NCBI GenBank assembly: GCA_036785705.1
Contig: JAWUZG010000029.1
Coordinates: 15,081,501 to 15,145,500 of the forward strand
Source: Acanthornis magna
Lineage: Eukaryota > Chordata > Aves > Passeriformes > Acanthizidae
Reading direction: 5' to 3'
DNA length: 64,000 nt
Positions 1-11,800 of the stretch are shown one piece after another. Numbering within the stretch: position 1 is the first letter of the stretch; every line of letters starts with the position of its first letter. The position numbers and the translations under genes were made by a program. The notes beneath the pieces are model-generated. The model was not told the DNA's origin. It saw nothing but the letters and a program-made list of their open reading frames with translations, and did no database searches.

Positions 1-1113
1 GTTGCCTCTCAGGGGAAAAAGCAGTGGCAGATTTCACAAAACAAATAATTCTTTCATTTCCTAACAAAGTGGGCATATGCCAGAATTTATTCTTCTTCAA
101 TTGTTGTTGCTATACAAAAATCATTCTACTCTAAGATGTATGCACTAAGTCCTTGGTTAGCTATAAATGTTGCTCCGTAGAGCAGGTGGAAGAGACTTGG
201 GAATGTGGTAAGACTTGCAACTTTTTCTGGGAATAATCGCCCCAGAAAATGCATGTCAGGATGAACAGAAATTCTGAGCAGATGGCTCCTACATAATTTC
301 AGCTGGGTAGAGCTGCATATGATTGCCTTATATCTACCTAGTCATTAAATGTTACTTTAGACCTGTCTGATGGTTGGTATTTCCAAAGGCACCCAAGAGT
401 ATCAAACATCTGAAATCTCACACAGCTTGAAAAAGTTCATTATCTAACTCACTTGTACTTCCTTCACAATGGCTTTTGGCTCAATTTTACAGCAAAATAG
501 TCTGAAATGCTGAGAGTTTGTTTTCCTATGCAAGCTAAATCCACTGTGCTGTAGCAACTTCCTTCCTTCAATACCAAGGGGAACCATGTAAATTCTCTTC
601 ATGTAAATGAAGAGAATATATTGCTCAAACAGTAGTTTATTCCTGAGTTCCCAGAGAAATGCAAAGTTCATTTTACAGTTAACTCAGTGGATTCCTGTTT
701 ATGTCACCTAAAACAGGAAGAGAACCAGCAGTATTAAAATAAAAAAAGGGCTTAAAGCCAGTAAGTATACTGACAAATTAAATTCCTTCCTAAAAATTAT
801 TATTCATAGTGAAAACTATGTAGTCATTCAATATCTTTTCAGTAATAAAATAATAGCAAAGCAGATGTTATGCATAATACACTGTAAGTTTAATTAAAAT
901 TGAAAGAAAAACAACAACATCAGAAATGCATAATTGCTTTCAACCGTAGCAGAAGCCACTTGGTCCAGGTTTAAATTTTCTGTAATAAAGCAAAATCTGC
1001 TTTCATTTACATATTTGCAGATCCACTAAAGTTCACTGAGGCTGAAGATAAGAGTCAGGTACAGAATATAATTTGGTGGTCATGTGCAGAGAGTCAACAC
1101 CCCACCTTTCCCA

Positions 1114-1147
1114 TTTTTTTTTTTTTTTTTTGTTTGTTTGTTTTTTT
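1114..1147. repeat. Poly-T / (GTTT)n tract
   Basis: Eighteen T residues (1114-1131) are followed by GTTTGTTTG and seven more T. On the minus (CNTNAP2) strand this is a poly-A/AAAC tract. It lies about 50 bases left of the CR1 fragment. CR1 elements do not end in poly-A, so it is not explained by that element. Confidence 0.9.
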
Positions 1148-1199
1148 AACTCGTAATTACCATAATTTTGGATTTCTTTAAAGCTTTTTATACTGATAT

Positions 1200-2270
1200 T
1201 CTTCTGGACAAAATCTCCAGCCCTCTGCTGGATAAACACATCATGTGGTGGGTGAGCAACTGGCTCACGGTCAGGCACAAAGTGTTACGGTGAATGGGGT
1301 GACATCAGACTGGGGACCTGTCACTGTGGCGTTTCACAGGGCTCCATCCTGTGCTATTCAATATCCTCATGAACGACCTGGACACAGGACTGGAAGGGAC
1401 ACTAAGCAAGTTTACAGATGATACAAAACTGGGAGGAGCTATTGACTCCCTGAAAGCCAGGGAAGCCCTGCAGAGAGATACGGACCGATTAGAGGGTTGG
1501 GCATCACCAAACACATGAAATTTATCAGAGGAAAGTGACAGATTCTGTACCTGGGATAGAACAACCCTGGATGTATGGACAGACTGGGGAACAAGATGCT
1601 GGAAAGCAGCACTGCAGAAAGGGGCCTGGGGGTCCTGGTTGATGGAAAGTTGAATGCAAATCAGCAGTGCCCTGGCAGCCAGGAGGGCCAACCATGTCCT
1701 GGGGGCGTCAGGCACAGCATCGCCAGCTGGGCAAGGGAAGGGATTGTCCTGCTTTGCTCTGCACGGCCTCACCTTGAGTCCTGGGGGCAGTTTTGGGTTC
1801 CACAATATAAGCAAGATACAAAGGTATTGGAGAGTGTCGAAAGGAGGACAATGAAGATGGTGAATGGCCTTGAAGGGAAGCCATATGAGGAGTGGCTGAG
1901 GTCACTTGGTTTGTTCAGCCTGGAGGAGACTGTGGGGAGACGTCATTGCAGTCTGGAACTTCCTTGTGAGGTGAAGAGGGTGGCAGATGCCGATCTCTGC
2001 TCTGTGGTGACCAGTGACAGGACCTGAGGCAATAGCCTGAAGCTGTGACAGGGGAGGTTTAGGCTGGATATTAGGAAAAGGTAGTGTGGCACTGGAACAG
2101 GCTCCCCAGGGAAGTGGTCACAGCACCAGCCTGACAGAGCTCAAGAAGTGTTTGGACAATACTCTCGGACATATGGCGTGACTCTTGGGGATGGTAATGT
2201 ACAGGGCCAGGAGTTGGACTTGATGACCCTTATAGGTCCCTTCCAATTCAGCATATTCTGTGACTTTGAT
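1200..2270 (+). mobile_element. CR1 LINE fragment, 5'-truncated, with decayed reverse transcriptase and 3' region
   Basis: The sequence reads as the C-terminal half of a CR1 reverse transcriptase followed by the CR1 3' region. A readable piece around 1345-1475 includes the catalytic-site motif FTDDT (1411-1425; the family usually has FADDT) followed by KLGG. Earlier, near 1235-1275, are the words WVSNWL and RHKVL, typical of the RT region before the catalytic motif. Downstream the frame is broken by stops and indels. The 3' part contains CR1 hallmarks such as the GGAACAGGCTCCCCAGGGAA block (2094-2113) and ends near AGGTCCCTTCCAATTCAGCA, with a decayed terminal ATTCTGTGA. It is antisense to CNTNAP2 and certainly inactive. 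Confidence 0.9.
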
Positions 2271-5105
2271 ATCCCCAAAAATAAAATGATGAGATGGATG
2301 AGAGCTGATATAAAGTTCTACTGGAATAATCAAATTTTAGAGGATGATACTTCATAAGATCTCTTCAATTCTAGCAAGGTTCTTCCAATTTCCTTCAGGA
2401 AAGACTTCAGTGTTAGAGGTGCTAAGCCTCTGCCACTGATGCATATAATTTAAGTCTCAATGTTTTCAGAAGATGTCAGCATTTTCTTATACCTATGGAG
2501 CATATTTGCATTATGCTTAGCGTGAGACATTTCTGTTATTTATATCTGAGGTAGAAAATAGAAACTGTATTATATGTAGAATCATGTCTGGCATGTATAT
2601 GTTAGGCAAATAGATAGCAATGATACAGAAATCAAAACGAGCATCTATACCAAAACAAAGATTTTTTTTGTTTACGTGAAATGCCCCAGTGGATTGATGT
2701 ATAAAGGGAAACCTCATGACCTATCAAAATAGAATCTCAGACTACAAGAGTGAAGGTAGGAGAGGTGATCAAAATTCTCTAGTTGCTAGGCATTTTATGG
2801 AAAGAGGTCACATTCACTCATCTTATTAAAATTCATGAAAATTGAAAATATCCAAAAGCCCAGGAGGGGTGGGGTCACAAAATCTATTTCACAGAACTGG
2901 GAAGCTTACTCTAAATTCACCTTGAAAGTACTTTCCCCATCACAGACTTCCTGAGAGCCTTTTGATTTCTCTCCTACTTAGGAGGTAATTATAGAACTTC
3001 TTTTCCTCCCTGACTAACACATACAGAAAGAGTTCATGTCAGCTTTTTATGCAGATTGTAATGGTTTGTTCCTGACTAGATCTTTATTGCAAATTATTTC
3101 TCCTTTGCTCTCTCTCCAATTCATCTAGTTAGCTTTACTTTTATTTCCCTTTGTTTCTCACATCTCGTCCTCTGTGCCATTTGATATCATAACTACTTTC
3201 GTGTTAAATATTATTGAACTTTGCACTTCTCTTTTCCTCTTCTAATTCACTTTTGCCTTTAATTTTAAATTTACTGTTGTCAGAAAGCAATGACATTCAG
3301 GCATAGGGATGATGGAAGAGGAATGTTAAACAAAGGTTGCATAGTGTATTTCTCTTGTGGATAAATCTCTTAAAAGGTACAAATCCAAAGATAAAGAACA
3401 AATTCTTTATAAAATGATTTCTAAAGGTACCAGAATCATATGAAATTTTTATGATCACCACAGTCATTTCAGTCAGGATGAATCTGAGTTTATGAGTTTA
3501 AAGTGCTTATGATAGAAACTTGGCTTATGTGGTCTAGTCTGGTCCTAACAGCTACCACTGCTTTTAATTTCTTGTACAAATTGACACTAAGTGGAAGATT
3601 TGGTGGGAAATTCTACACCATCCTGTTTTCCCCTCAGGGAAGTCTGAGCCCTTGTAACACTACTGCTACAATAGCACACATAATTTCTCCATGATTAGGC
3701 ACCTCCCCTGTTCTGGGAACATATCAAGATTAATATTTATTAATAATTAATGAGCAGTGTTTCCAAGATAAACCAAAGCTTAGGCATCATTTAACCACCA
3801 AAGGAATGTTATTTTAGGCAAACTAGAAGGAGAGTCAAGAACCATAGACTTTTTTTTCCTGGTAACAGCCCAAAAAGAAAGCAGGGATAAAGTAGCATTT
3901 GTTTTTTAAGCTGTTTTTCTAATATTGGGTAGAAATTGTAGGGTATGAACAATAGCAGTATTGCAGCAACCAGCTTGCTAGAATATATACCAAAGACTTA
4001 GCTTTCTAAATAAAAGTAGCAGACATCCATGGCTCATCACACTCTTTTGCAAGTGATGTCAATGATCAGTAACAGACCAATAGTATTCCCCTGAATCCAT
4101 CAAGCATACATAAGTGCTAATAAAGAGAAAAAGGAAATGTTCTTTCATTAAGAAACTATCAATATTTTTCTATTAAGTGGTAGTATAGGTATAAAGACTT
4201 CCTACAAAGCCCTCACACAGAAAGCTGGTCTGCTTTGGAAAGAGGCAATCACAGCTGTGACTAAATCAAACAAACTAGGCATCACAAAAAGTTAAGAACA
4301 TATTTTTCCTCAGCTTAACTGTTCTGCTTTATATACTATTCACTCAGCCAGCTGCAAAGCCCTCTCCCTTTCTTGATGATTTCAAGAGTAGTTGTTGGAG
4401 AAGCTTTTGTACATTTAAGATAGGTATATAAAAATACTTACAGCATTTAGTGGTTACATTAAGTGGCCTTAAAAGAAACTTTTATATTTATCAAGCTTAA
4501 GCATAAGTTGTCCCCTACACTGATGAAGAACATTTATATCACAAGTTCTAAAGAATCTAAGCCAAAATCCAATATTTTTCTCTTCAGTGTTGTCTATCTC
4601 CCCAACTTTAACTTCTTCCTCTTTCAGAATCCTATCTGGCACATGGAAGAGATTTCTTCAATAAATCAATACTGTAATAAAAAAAGATGTTTCTATGCAC
4701 TCCACATATTAACTGAGTTTCTGTTATACAGATAAAACCATTCACCTTATGCTCTATATTTGACATTCATTTTTAATAACAGACCTTAATAAAAGAAGCA
4801 CCTGGCAAAAATATGAATTTAAAATATCACTACGTTACATCTTGCCTGCTTTGACATAATAGCTAATCACTTAATTTGGTTTCAGAAAGAATGATAACAT
4901 TTTGCTTTTTCAAGTGTACTTTTGAAAAAGAATATCATCTGAAAGAAATGAGCATGTTAAGTAATAGCTATCATTTTTTTGTCAGCAAAATGGAAGGCTA
5001 CTGTTTTCAGCAAGAATGAAATTAGCAGTTTATCCACGAAAAAATGTAAAAACCAAAGCCAAATTATATGCTTTTCCCTAAAATTATTATAACATAAATA
5101 TATCT
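2271..5105. other. Intron 3 interval with no recognised feature
   Basis: The sequence is AT-rich and unique-looking. The open frames are at most about 90 codons (the longest, on the plus strand near 4463-4735, has no domain signature). No repeat family was recognised by eye. Confidence 0.6.
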
Positions 5106-5676
5106 TGTCATGGTTTAACCCCAGCCAGCAGCTAAGCACCATGCAGCTGTTCACTCACGCCCCCACACTGGGATGGGGGAGAGAACAGGAAAAGTGAGAA
5201 AACTCATGGGTTGAGATACAGCCAGTCTCATAGGTAAAGCAAAAGCCACACACTCAAGCAAAAAAATAAAGGAATTCATTCACCACTTGCCATAGGCAGG
5301 CAGGTATTTGGCCACCCCAAGGAAAACAGGACTCCATCACATAGAATGGTGACTAATGTCATCACTCCGAACATTCCCCCTTCTTCCTTCCCCCAGTATT
5401 ATATGCTGAGCATGACTCCATATGGTATGGGATACCCCAGGAATCAGCTGTGGTCAGCTGTCCTGGTTGCGTCCCCTCCTAATTTCTTGGGCACCCCCAG
5501 CCTACTTGCTGGAGAAGGGTGAGAAGCAGAAAAGGCCTTCAGGCTGTGCAAGCCCTGCTCAGCAGTAAGGAAAACATCCCAGAATTATCAATGCTGTTAC
5601 CAGCAAGAATCAAAAACACAGCCCCATACTAGCTACCGTAAAGAAAATTCTCTCTATCGCAGCCAAAACCAGCACA
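5106..5676 (-). mobile_element. Solo LTR of an avian endogenous retrovirus (ERVL-like), sense to CNTNAP2
   Basis: The plus strand begins TGTCATGGTTTAACCCCAGC and ends CCAAAACCAGCACA. These are the two ends of a very common avian LTR family, which I place near ERVL from memory. In the usual orientation the element reads on the minus strand. There it has a TATA-like GCATATAATA at 5397-5406, preceded by the conserved CCATACCATATGG block at 5418-5430. The place where I remember a polyadenylation-type ATTAAA (near 5230-5240) is altered, so the signal may be lost. Candidate 5-bp flanks are TATCT (5101-5105) and TCTCT (5677-5681), matching at four of five bases. No internal viral coding sequence adjoins it, so it is a recombined solo LTR. 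It sits 418 nt beyond the end of exon 3. Confidence 0.85.
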
Positions 5677-6085
5677 TCTCTGTAGCACCTATATGGAAAA
5701 CAATACATACATGATAAAACTACTCTCCAGTGCATGTATTCACAAAGAACTAATTACCTTCCAAAATTTTAACAGGAGAACTTTCAAAACCACTTTTTTG
5801 TCTCACTCCATGAAATTAGTAAAAAGGAGGCAAAGCATAAGAGAATCATTGGGCAATACCAACAACCAAAAATTATCTGCATGTTTTGCTAAATACCATC
5901 ATCCCAAAATGGGCTTTGCTAATCTGGGGATAGCCCTACTGACAGCAGCTGCAACTTGAATCATGGTGTTTTGAGCAAAGCTCTGTTCTGTCCTGATATA
6001 AATTCTGAAGCATTCTACAAGGAGTAGAATTCTGAAAAACACAGTCAATTAACATCATTACAACATATGCCTCCATTTCATACCA

Positions 6086-6097
6086 ATTACTTACCCA
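6086..6097 (-). other. CNTNAP2: 5' splice site (donor) of CNTNAP2 intron 3
   Basis: On the minus strand the exon ends CTGG and the intron begins GTAAGTAAT. This matches the vertebrate U2-type donor consensus at all six intronic positions, so strong recognition by U1 is expected. It marks the exon end at 6095, immediately after a complete tryptophan codon. Confidence 0.92.
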
Positions 6098-6288
6098 GAT
6101 GTTTCCATCTTGGTGGTATGGTTTCCAGTTTCTCCCTGTATCACTGTAAAGCATTCGATATTGAGTGACCCAGTCCGAGCTGCTGTACCTGCCTTGAGTT
6201 GCAATAGCACTGATCTGCTTTCTGTTCCCAAAATCCACTTGCAGCCATTGGTAATGATCACTGTCTGATGGAGACCAACCTCCTGCAC
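6095..6288 (-). CDS. CNTNAP2: CNTNAP2 internal exon (exon 3 by human numbering), part of the discoidin domain
   Basis: This single coding exon encodes about 65 residues of contactin-associated protein-like 2 (Caspr2). Caspr2 is a neurexin-superfamily, single-pass membrane adhesion protein. It pairs with contactin-2 and clusters Kv1 channels at juxtaparanodes of myelinated axons. On the minus strand the exon starts GT GCA GGA GGT TGG, completing a glycine codon begun in the previous exon (phase 1), and ends on a whole TGG codon (phase 0). The translation contains [20 protein letters not shown], then a stretch ending in GNIW, which is typical of the N-terminal F5/8 type C domain. It appears essentially identical to mammalian CNTNAP2 as I recall it, and differs from what I recall of CNTNAP4 and CNTNAP5. 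The length of 194 nt and the phases agree with the human exon covering about codons 70-134. No other exon of the gene is visible in the window. The open frame continues past both splice sites only by chance. The gene assignment is recognition from memory, not a search. Confidence 0.95.
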
Positions 6289-6330
6289 CTGTTGTGTTGA
6301 AACAGAAGACAGATTTAGAGCTCAGGCAGT
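6289..6330 (-). other. CNTNAP2: 3' splice site (acceptor) of CNTNAP2 intron 2
   Basis: On the minus strand the intron ends in a pyrimidine-rich stretch (TCTGTCTTCTGTTTCAACAC) followed by AACAG, with AG at 6290-6289 directly before the exon. A branch-point-like CTCTAAAT lies about 25 nt upstream, near 6313-6320. The acceptor fixes the exon start at 6288, because the split glycine codon keeps the CNTNAP2 frame. The branch point is an inference. Confidence 0.88.
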
Positions 6331-9300
6331 TGCTTTTATGTGAACTCATTGTGAAGATGCTGATTGTTGGAAGTCAGCCCAGCTGAGAGGAATAGCATAC
6401 AAAAATTGAAGATATACAAAAGAAATACGAGTTTCCATATTTAAAAAAATGCAGAGCAAACTTTAGCACAGGCTTTAAGTACGTTAATTCTGTTGCCTTA
6501 TTCATATTTTGATATAACTAAAATGATTTAATGGGATGCCTGCTAGCCGATCAATGCCTTCATAATGTGTTAATTACAGTTTATTCATTTTTGCCAAATT
6601 ATAATTGTTCAAGGGTTGACCAATTTGCCATGAAGTCCTTTGTCAGAGTAAGGCATAAATCAATAAAAATTGTTGAATTTTCTATGCATTTTCAAAAACA
6701 TTTTAAGTTGAAGAGATAATACAGATACAAAGCGAGGAAATAAGTGAGATCTCTGCTTTCCTATGTGCACTATAATGCACAAACTGAAAGATCTACCAGA
6801 AGAATTGAGAAAGGAGCAGGTACTGCAGGACTAGATCCAGTTTGGATCTGCTGGTTGTACAAGCTGTCACAGATTACATTGGCAGATACCTTACAGAAGT
6901 GTTATTGCTCTTTATGGGTCTATGAATTAACATGACAGTAATACTATTAATATTCTTCTCAGCCACTAGACTACATTAAACTGTTCTAAATAAAGAAGGC
7001 CAGTGATGCATAGATAAATTTAGTATTGAGACATTTATGAAATTTCTTATTCTGAAATAAAAATATTAAGGGGAAAACTGTATTAGGATACTTCAGAGAA
7101 TGATAAAATGTCTCAGATATTATAAAGATATATCTAGCATAATGGTCAATATTAGGAAATACATGAAATAAAAGCTTGTCTATCAATACAGAGAAAAAGT
7201 GAAGTATCATTCTCTTTATAATCATAACAGACATTAATACACAAAAAATAAAATGTTTACAGACTTGATGTGATTTACAGGGGTTTTATTTTGCTTTTAA
7301 CTTTGAACCAAATAAATGTCTTGGCACACCATCAAATCATGTAGTCTAGTCCATGGGCCAATTTTTGTTGCTTTTAATTTCACTTATAGACTTCAATTGA
7401 TGTCACAAACCTTGTCTGCTTGCCAAAGAAGAAACTTTGCTATACTGCATCTTATATACTCCCATCATTAGGCGGCAGCATTGCCTCAGTCTTGGGCAAC
7501 TCTAAAACTCATTCAGCTGCTACAGGTGTTAACATTTGCAGGTCACTGGGCATTCTAATGTTGTCATATCAACAGGATGATCTGACACCTTAAGTGGTTG
7601 CCTTTCACTGTAATTAAAAGTGTAGCACTACACCAATGATAACTAATATGTTAAAATTTTCAAGATTTACAACAGCTGGTTTCTCCCTGCTCTACCCAGC
7701 AAAGTAAACAGGATACTTTAGCTGTAGGGAATAGTTAAAAGCTATTTAAAACAAATAAGCTCAAAAAATCACCCTTACTGAAAAATATTTACAGCAAAAA
7801 ATATTCCCACACATTCCCAAATTCAAACTAGCTCTAGTTTTACAGAAAAGGGATCATTCAAAATAGAATACAGCTTCTTCTACTACTACGCATGGAGATT
7901 GGAACAGTTAGCTCTACATATTTGCTGTAATAGCAGAGGTGATGTTTTCTCCCCCTGTCCTAATATCCCCATCGAACTGATGTATCTGAGACTGATGGCA
8001 CACAAAAGATAAGAAGCTGCCACTGTACAAAAGCCATCTTTGTAATAAAACCCTTTGGTAGCTACAGAAAAAAAATAAGGTTCAAATATGAGCATTTAAA
8101 AAAATTTTTATGAAAGACCAAGTTAATAAACCAATCAATAAAATTTCCTTCAAAAATGCAATTATTGAAAACGTATGACATTCTATAGTGTTATGAGGGT
8201 TAAATTAGATATTATGGTTTTTACACTTTTTACGTATGCAGGAGATTTACATTAAACCAGGAGATTTTGTTAAACACATTTAAAGGAAAAGATACATTTT
8301 CTTTATTTAGTACACATATATTACTGAGACAAGACTTTGACCTTCTGTAATTGATAAACATTGGTTGTAAATTGCACCTAGGTTTCAAAGAATCTTCACC
8401 TACAAATCCGTTGGAAAAGTTTGTAAGAATTGAGTGGTAGCATTCCTTTTCTCAGTTGGTTTTTTTTTATGTAAGAAAAGTTGGAAAGCATTTTTCACAT
8501 CATGCTTAAAAAAAGTTAGAGAGATGTGACACAATAGTCACATCCAGACCATGAGATGGAAACTGCAAGACAGACCACCCTATAACCATTCCTAACAAGC
8601 AAGAGACAAGACTTTTTATTAATGTTGCAAAGAGCAGCAAACAATATTATCCCACATCTCAGTTTCAGATTTGCCTTCCGGATTTTCCAAGCAAGTAAAT
8701 AAATAAATAGTCAAAAGGATGAAGGAGAAACACGCTGCACTACAGCTAAATGTGCTGCTGAGCAGATCAGCATGGTAAGGGAATGGTGATCAGTCTGAGC
8801 GGGCGGGGCAGTCTCAGCCAGTCACCAGAAGCAGCTTGTGAGTTAAAATTGTACTCTTCCACTTTGATTCACCAAGCTGTGTAATTTGGGGGAGATGACT
8901 ACTTTGTTCATTTTGTTGCTGATACATGTAACTTCTATTGGTTCAAGGATCCTTCTTTTTTTTTTTCTTTTTTCAGATGCATGCTCTAAATAAGTTATGA
9001 AAATGTTGGATTACATACATATTTTTCCACTGTGAAATCTTGAAAACACCCCAAATTCTTCGGAGGAATTTAAGCACATTTGTGTCTCCATTCAATCTAA
9101 GCAGGTACAAAAATCTCACATCACCATAAATGTTCACATAACATTAATAAATGTTCATATATCATTAAATATTTTGCTGAATAAACCCCAGCTTCTTCAC
9201 CAGAATTCAGAAGTTGGTTTGATACTGGATTGGGAAAAAAGAGGAGTTACTGATAAATAATACATTTTGCCTTTTTAAAGGAGAGATGAATTTGGAAATC

Positions 9301-11337
9301 AAACCTAATTTCCACAATATGGCATTATTTTGGAAATGAAATTAATTTTATGGCAAATACATTATGAAAGTATAATGAATTATCTTTACGGAAGCAAAAT
9401 GACAGCACATTATTAGTTTTCAGGGAACATTACATCATATTGAAAACTGCAGTGGTGTATTAAGTTTGTTGAATAATTGCTATTCAGTGTTATTATTCAC
9501 ACCTCGGTGTAAACTGTTCATTTTTAATGGTTATAGGCTATATCCTGAATTTTATTACATTTATTGCTTGCACTTTTTACTGTGGCAAAAAAATAGGCAC
9601 TGGATACATGTTTGTTCATACGATGCACCCTTTATTTCATGTACTGCATTTTAACAACAAATGCCACAATATACTATGAAATCAATGAGAGTTACAGATT
9701 AGAAAGAGAATAGAAATAAAAACTTGTTTTGAAGATATTAAACAGATGCATATAATACAGTTTACTTTCCTTAAAAAGGTAAGGAGCATTTATGGAGTCT
9801 TTTGGTAAGAAAGTTGCAATAAATTTGATTGCGGACAATATCTGCTTCTTATTTTTATTTTTATGCTATTCCAGAATTTAATGTGATTAAACATATTCAC
9901 CCACTCAGCAGCCAAAATAAGTGACCCAATGACATGAACCAAGAGAGTCTCTGGATACTCTTATACCCTACAGCACTCTACACCACAAACAGGGCAAGTC
10001 ATTTCAACTTGAGCAAGAATGACTGTACATGAACATTTTTAGTAGAGAACTCAAAGTTTGGCAGCAAAGTCAGCACTGAGCATGTGGCCCAAATATCTCT
10101 GAGCATCCAAGAAACTTTGCTGTGTATAAAAGTTTAAAAGTCTTAGTCAGCAAAGCCAGCCAAAGCATACCTGTGGTAAAAGGCAGCTGTGAAAGTTTTC
10201 ATAAAGCTTTATTTTCAAAACAAGCTACAGAAAGTAACTTGATCTACTCCTATTGCAGAATGACCAAACTACTGAAACAAACACACGTTGTATGTCTTAC
10301 GCAGAAAACATAAAACTATATTCAGAATGTTAAGATTTTGTAAAAGTGGAAATTTTTAATGATTTTTCTCCAAATAAAAACAGTTGTTAACAGACAGTAT
10401 TAGCATCATTACAAGAGCTGAAGTTCAAAGATTTCATTGTTTTTAATTATGAAAATTCCAATATCTTTCATGTTTTTATTAGATTTTATTCCACAGGTTC
10501 ATTCTGTGGAACAGAAAACAGCATGAAAAACATAGTCTATCTCTGAATGACACATTTAAATGATACTACAACATATTTCTAGGAGTATAAAGAATTGAAA
10601 TCAACGTGGGCCTATTTTTCCAGAACTTCATGTATAATTTGTTCCTTTTAATTAATTACACATTTCAGCTCCCTATCCGAAGTTGAGAAGTGAGTTACCT
10701 CCCCTTTACTGCACAGAAAGACAGCCAACATGATGAGTTAGCCTTACTTTCTTATCATTCCCCACAATGAATTGTCAGCAAGCAGCAAAGCTGGGGTAGG
10801 TCTACAGATTTTATGTCTAACCATAGAATAATTCTATAGCCTTTCAACAAGGAAACAAAAAAATATGTCTTTTTTAATAATTATATAACAATAACCTGAA
10901 ACATTCTTAGAGTTTGAATCTGCTTATTTGTATGGGAAAACCACAGCATAATCTTTCAATGAGAAATAACACTTTCTAGGTCACTGCAATAGCATGAAAT
11001 CAATACTGTTTGATACCTTGCTATTTTCCAAGACATTGCTTGTCATTCCACTACATAAAAGATAAATCAAGACCAAAAAGAAATCTTTGAAATACTGAAA
11101 TCATTCATTTACTGCACTTTGGAGAAAATATGGGCAGCCATTTTCTACAGCACCCTAGAAAACAATATAAGAGACATAAACTTCTAAATGGCATAAATCT
11201 ACCTGCACTGTTTGTCACCATTGTGGTTAAGTAGGACATCAATGGAGGTTTTCATTTTTGCCTTGTCTTTCCCTATCCATTTTATAATACAGTGTAGATA
11301 AAGACATTACTCAGAGAAAATAAAATGCTTCCAGCTG
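6331..11337. other. Intron 2 interval with no recognised feature
   Basis: AT-rich intron upstream of exon 3. It contains a T-rich tract at 8957-8976 and short A-runs, but no repeat family, RNA gene or exon that I can support. A slightly GC-richer patch near 8750-8840 was inspected and left unassigned. Confidence 0.6.
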
Positions 11338-11800
11338 TGAGGCCCCCAACACAGGAAGGATGTGGAGCTGTTGGAATAAGTCTAGAGGAAGTCACAAGAT
11401 GCTCAGAGGGCTGGAGTACATCTCCTGTGAAGGAAGGCTGAGAAGGTTGGGATTGTTCAGCCTTGAAAAGAGAAGGCTTTGGGCTGACCTAATTGTAGCC
11501 TTCCACTGCCTGAAGGGAGCCTACATGAAAGATGGAAAGAGACTTTTTCCTAAGGGTAAAAGCTACATGCAAGGGGGAATGGCTTCAAACTGAAAGAGAG
11601 TGGGTTTAGCTTAGACATTAGGAAGAAATTCTTCATGGTGTGGGTGGTGAGATACTGCAACAAGTTGCCCAGAGAAGCTGTGTATGTTCCATCCCTCGCA
11701 GTGCTCAAAGTCAGGTTGAATGAGTTTTTCTAGTCTGGTAGAAGAGGTCAAAACCAGATGATCTTTAAGGTCCCTTCCAACCCAAAACTTTCTATGATCT
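11338..11800 (+). mobile_element. CR1 LINE 3' fragment
   Basis: This covers the last ~460 bases of a CR1 element. It starts in the GAGGCCCCCAACACAGGAAG block and runs through GATGCTCAGAGGGCTGGAGT and the GGGGGAATGGCTTCAAACTG block. It ends AAGGTCCCTTCCAACCCAAA plus one copy of the terminal TTCTATGAT unit. Short deletions relative to the family are visible around 11725-11750. It carries no reverse transcriptase. It is antisense to CNTNAP2. Confidence 0.92.

Larger units (their letters stand above)
1..6094 (-). other. CNTNAP2: CNTNAP2 intron 3, 5' part (runs off the left edge)
   Basis: This intron sequence lies downstream of exon 3 in the direction of transcription. It holds a decayed CR1 (1200-2270), a solo LTR (5106-5676) and a poly-T/GTTT tract (1114-1147). 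Nothing recognisable was seen in 1-1113, 2271-5105 or 5677-6085. The next exon of the gene, which should finish the discoidin domain, is not in the window. Confidence 0.85.

Noticed and set aside
1305..1814. 169-codon open frame on the minus strand
   Set aside because: It runs antisense through a CR1 element on the plus strand and has no domain of its own.
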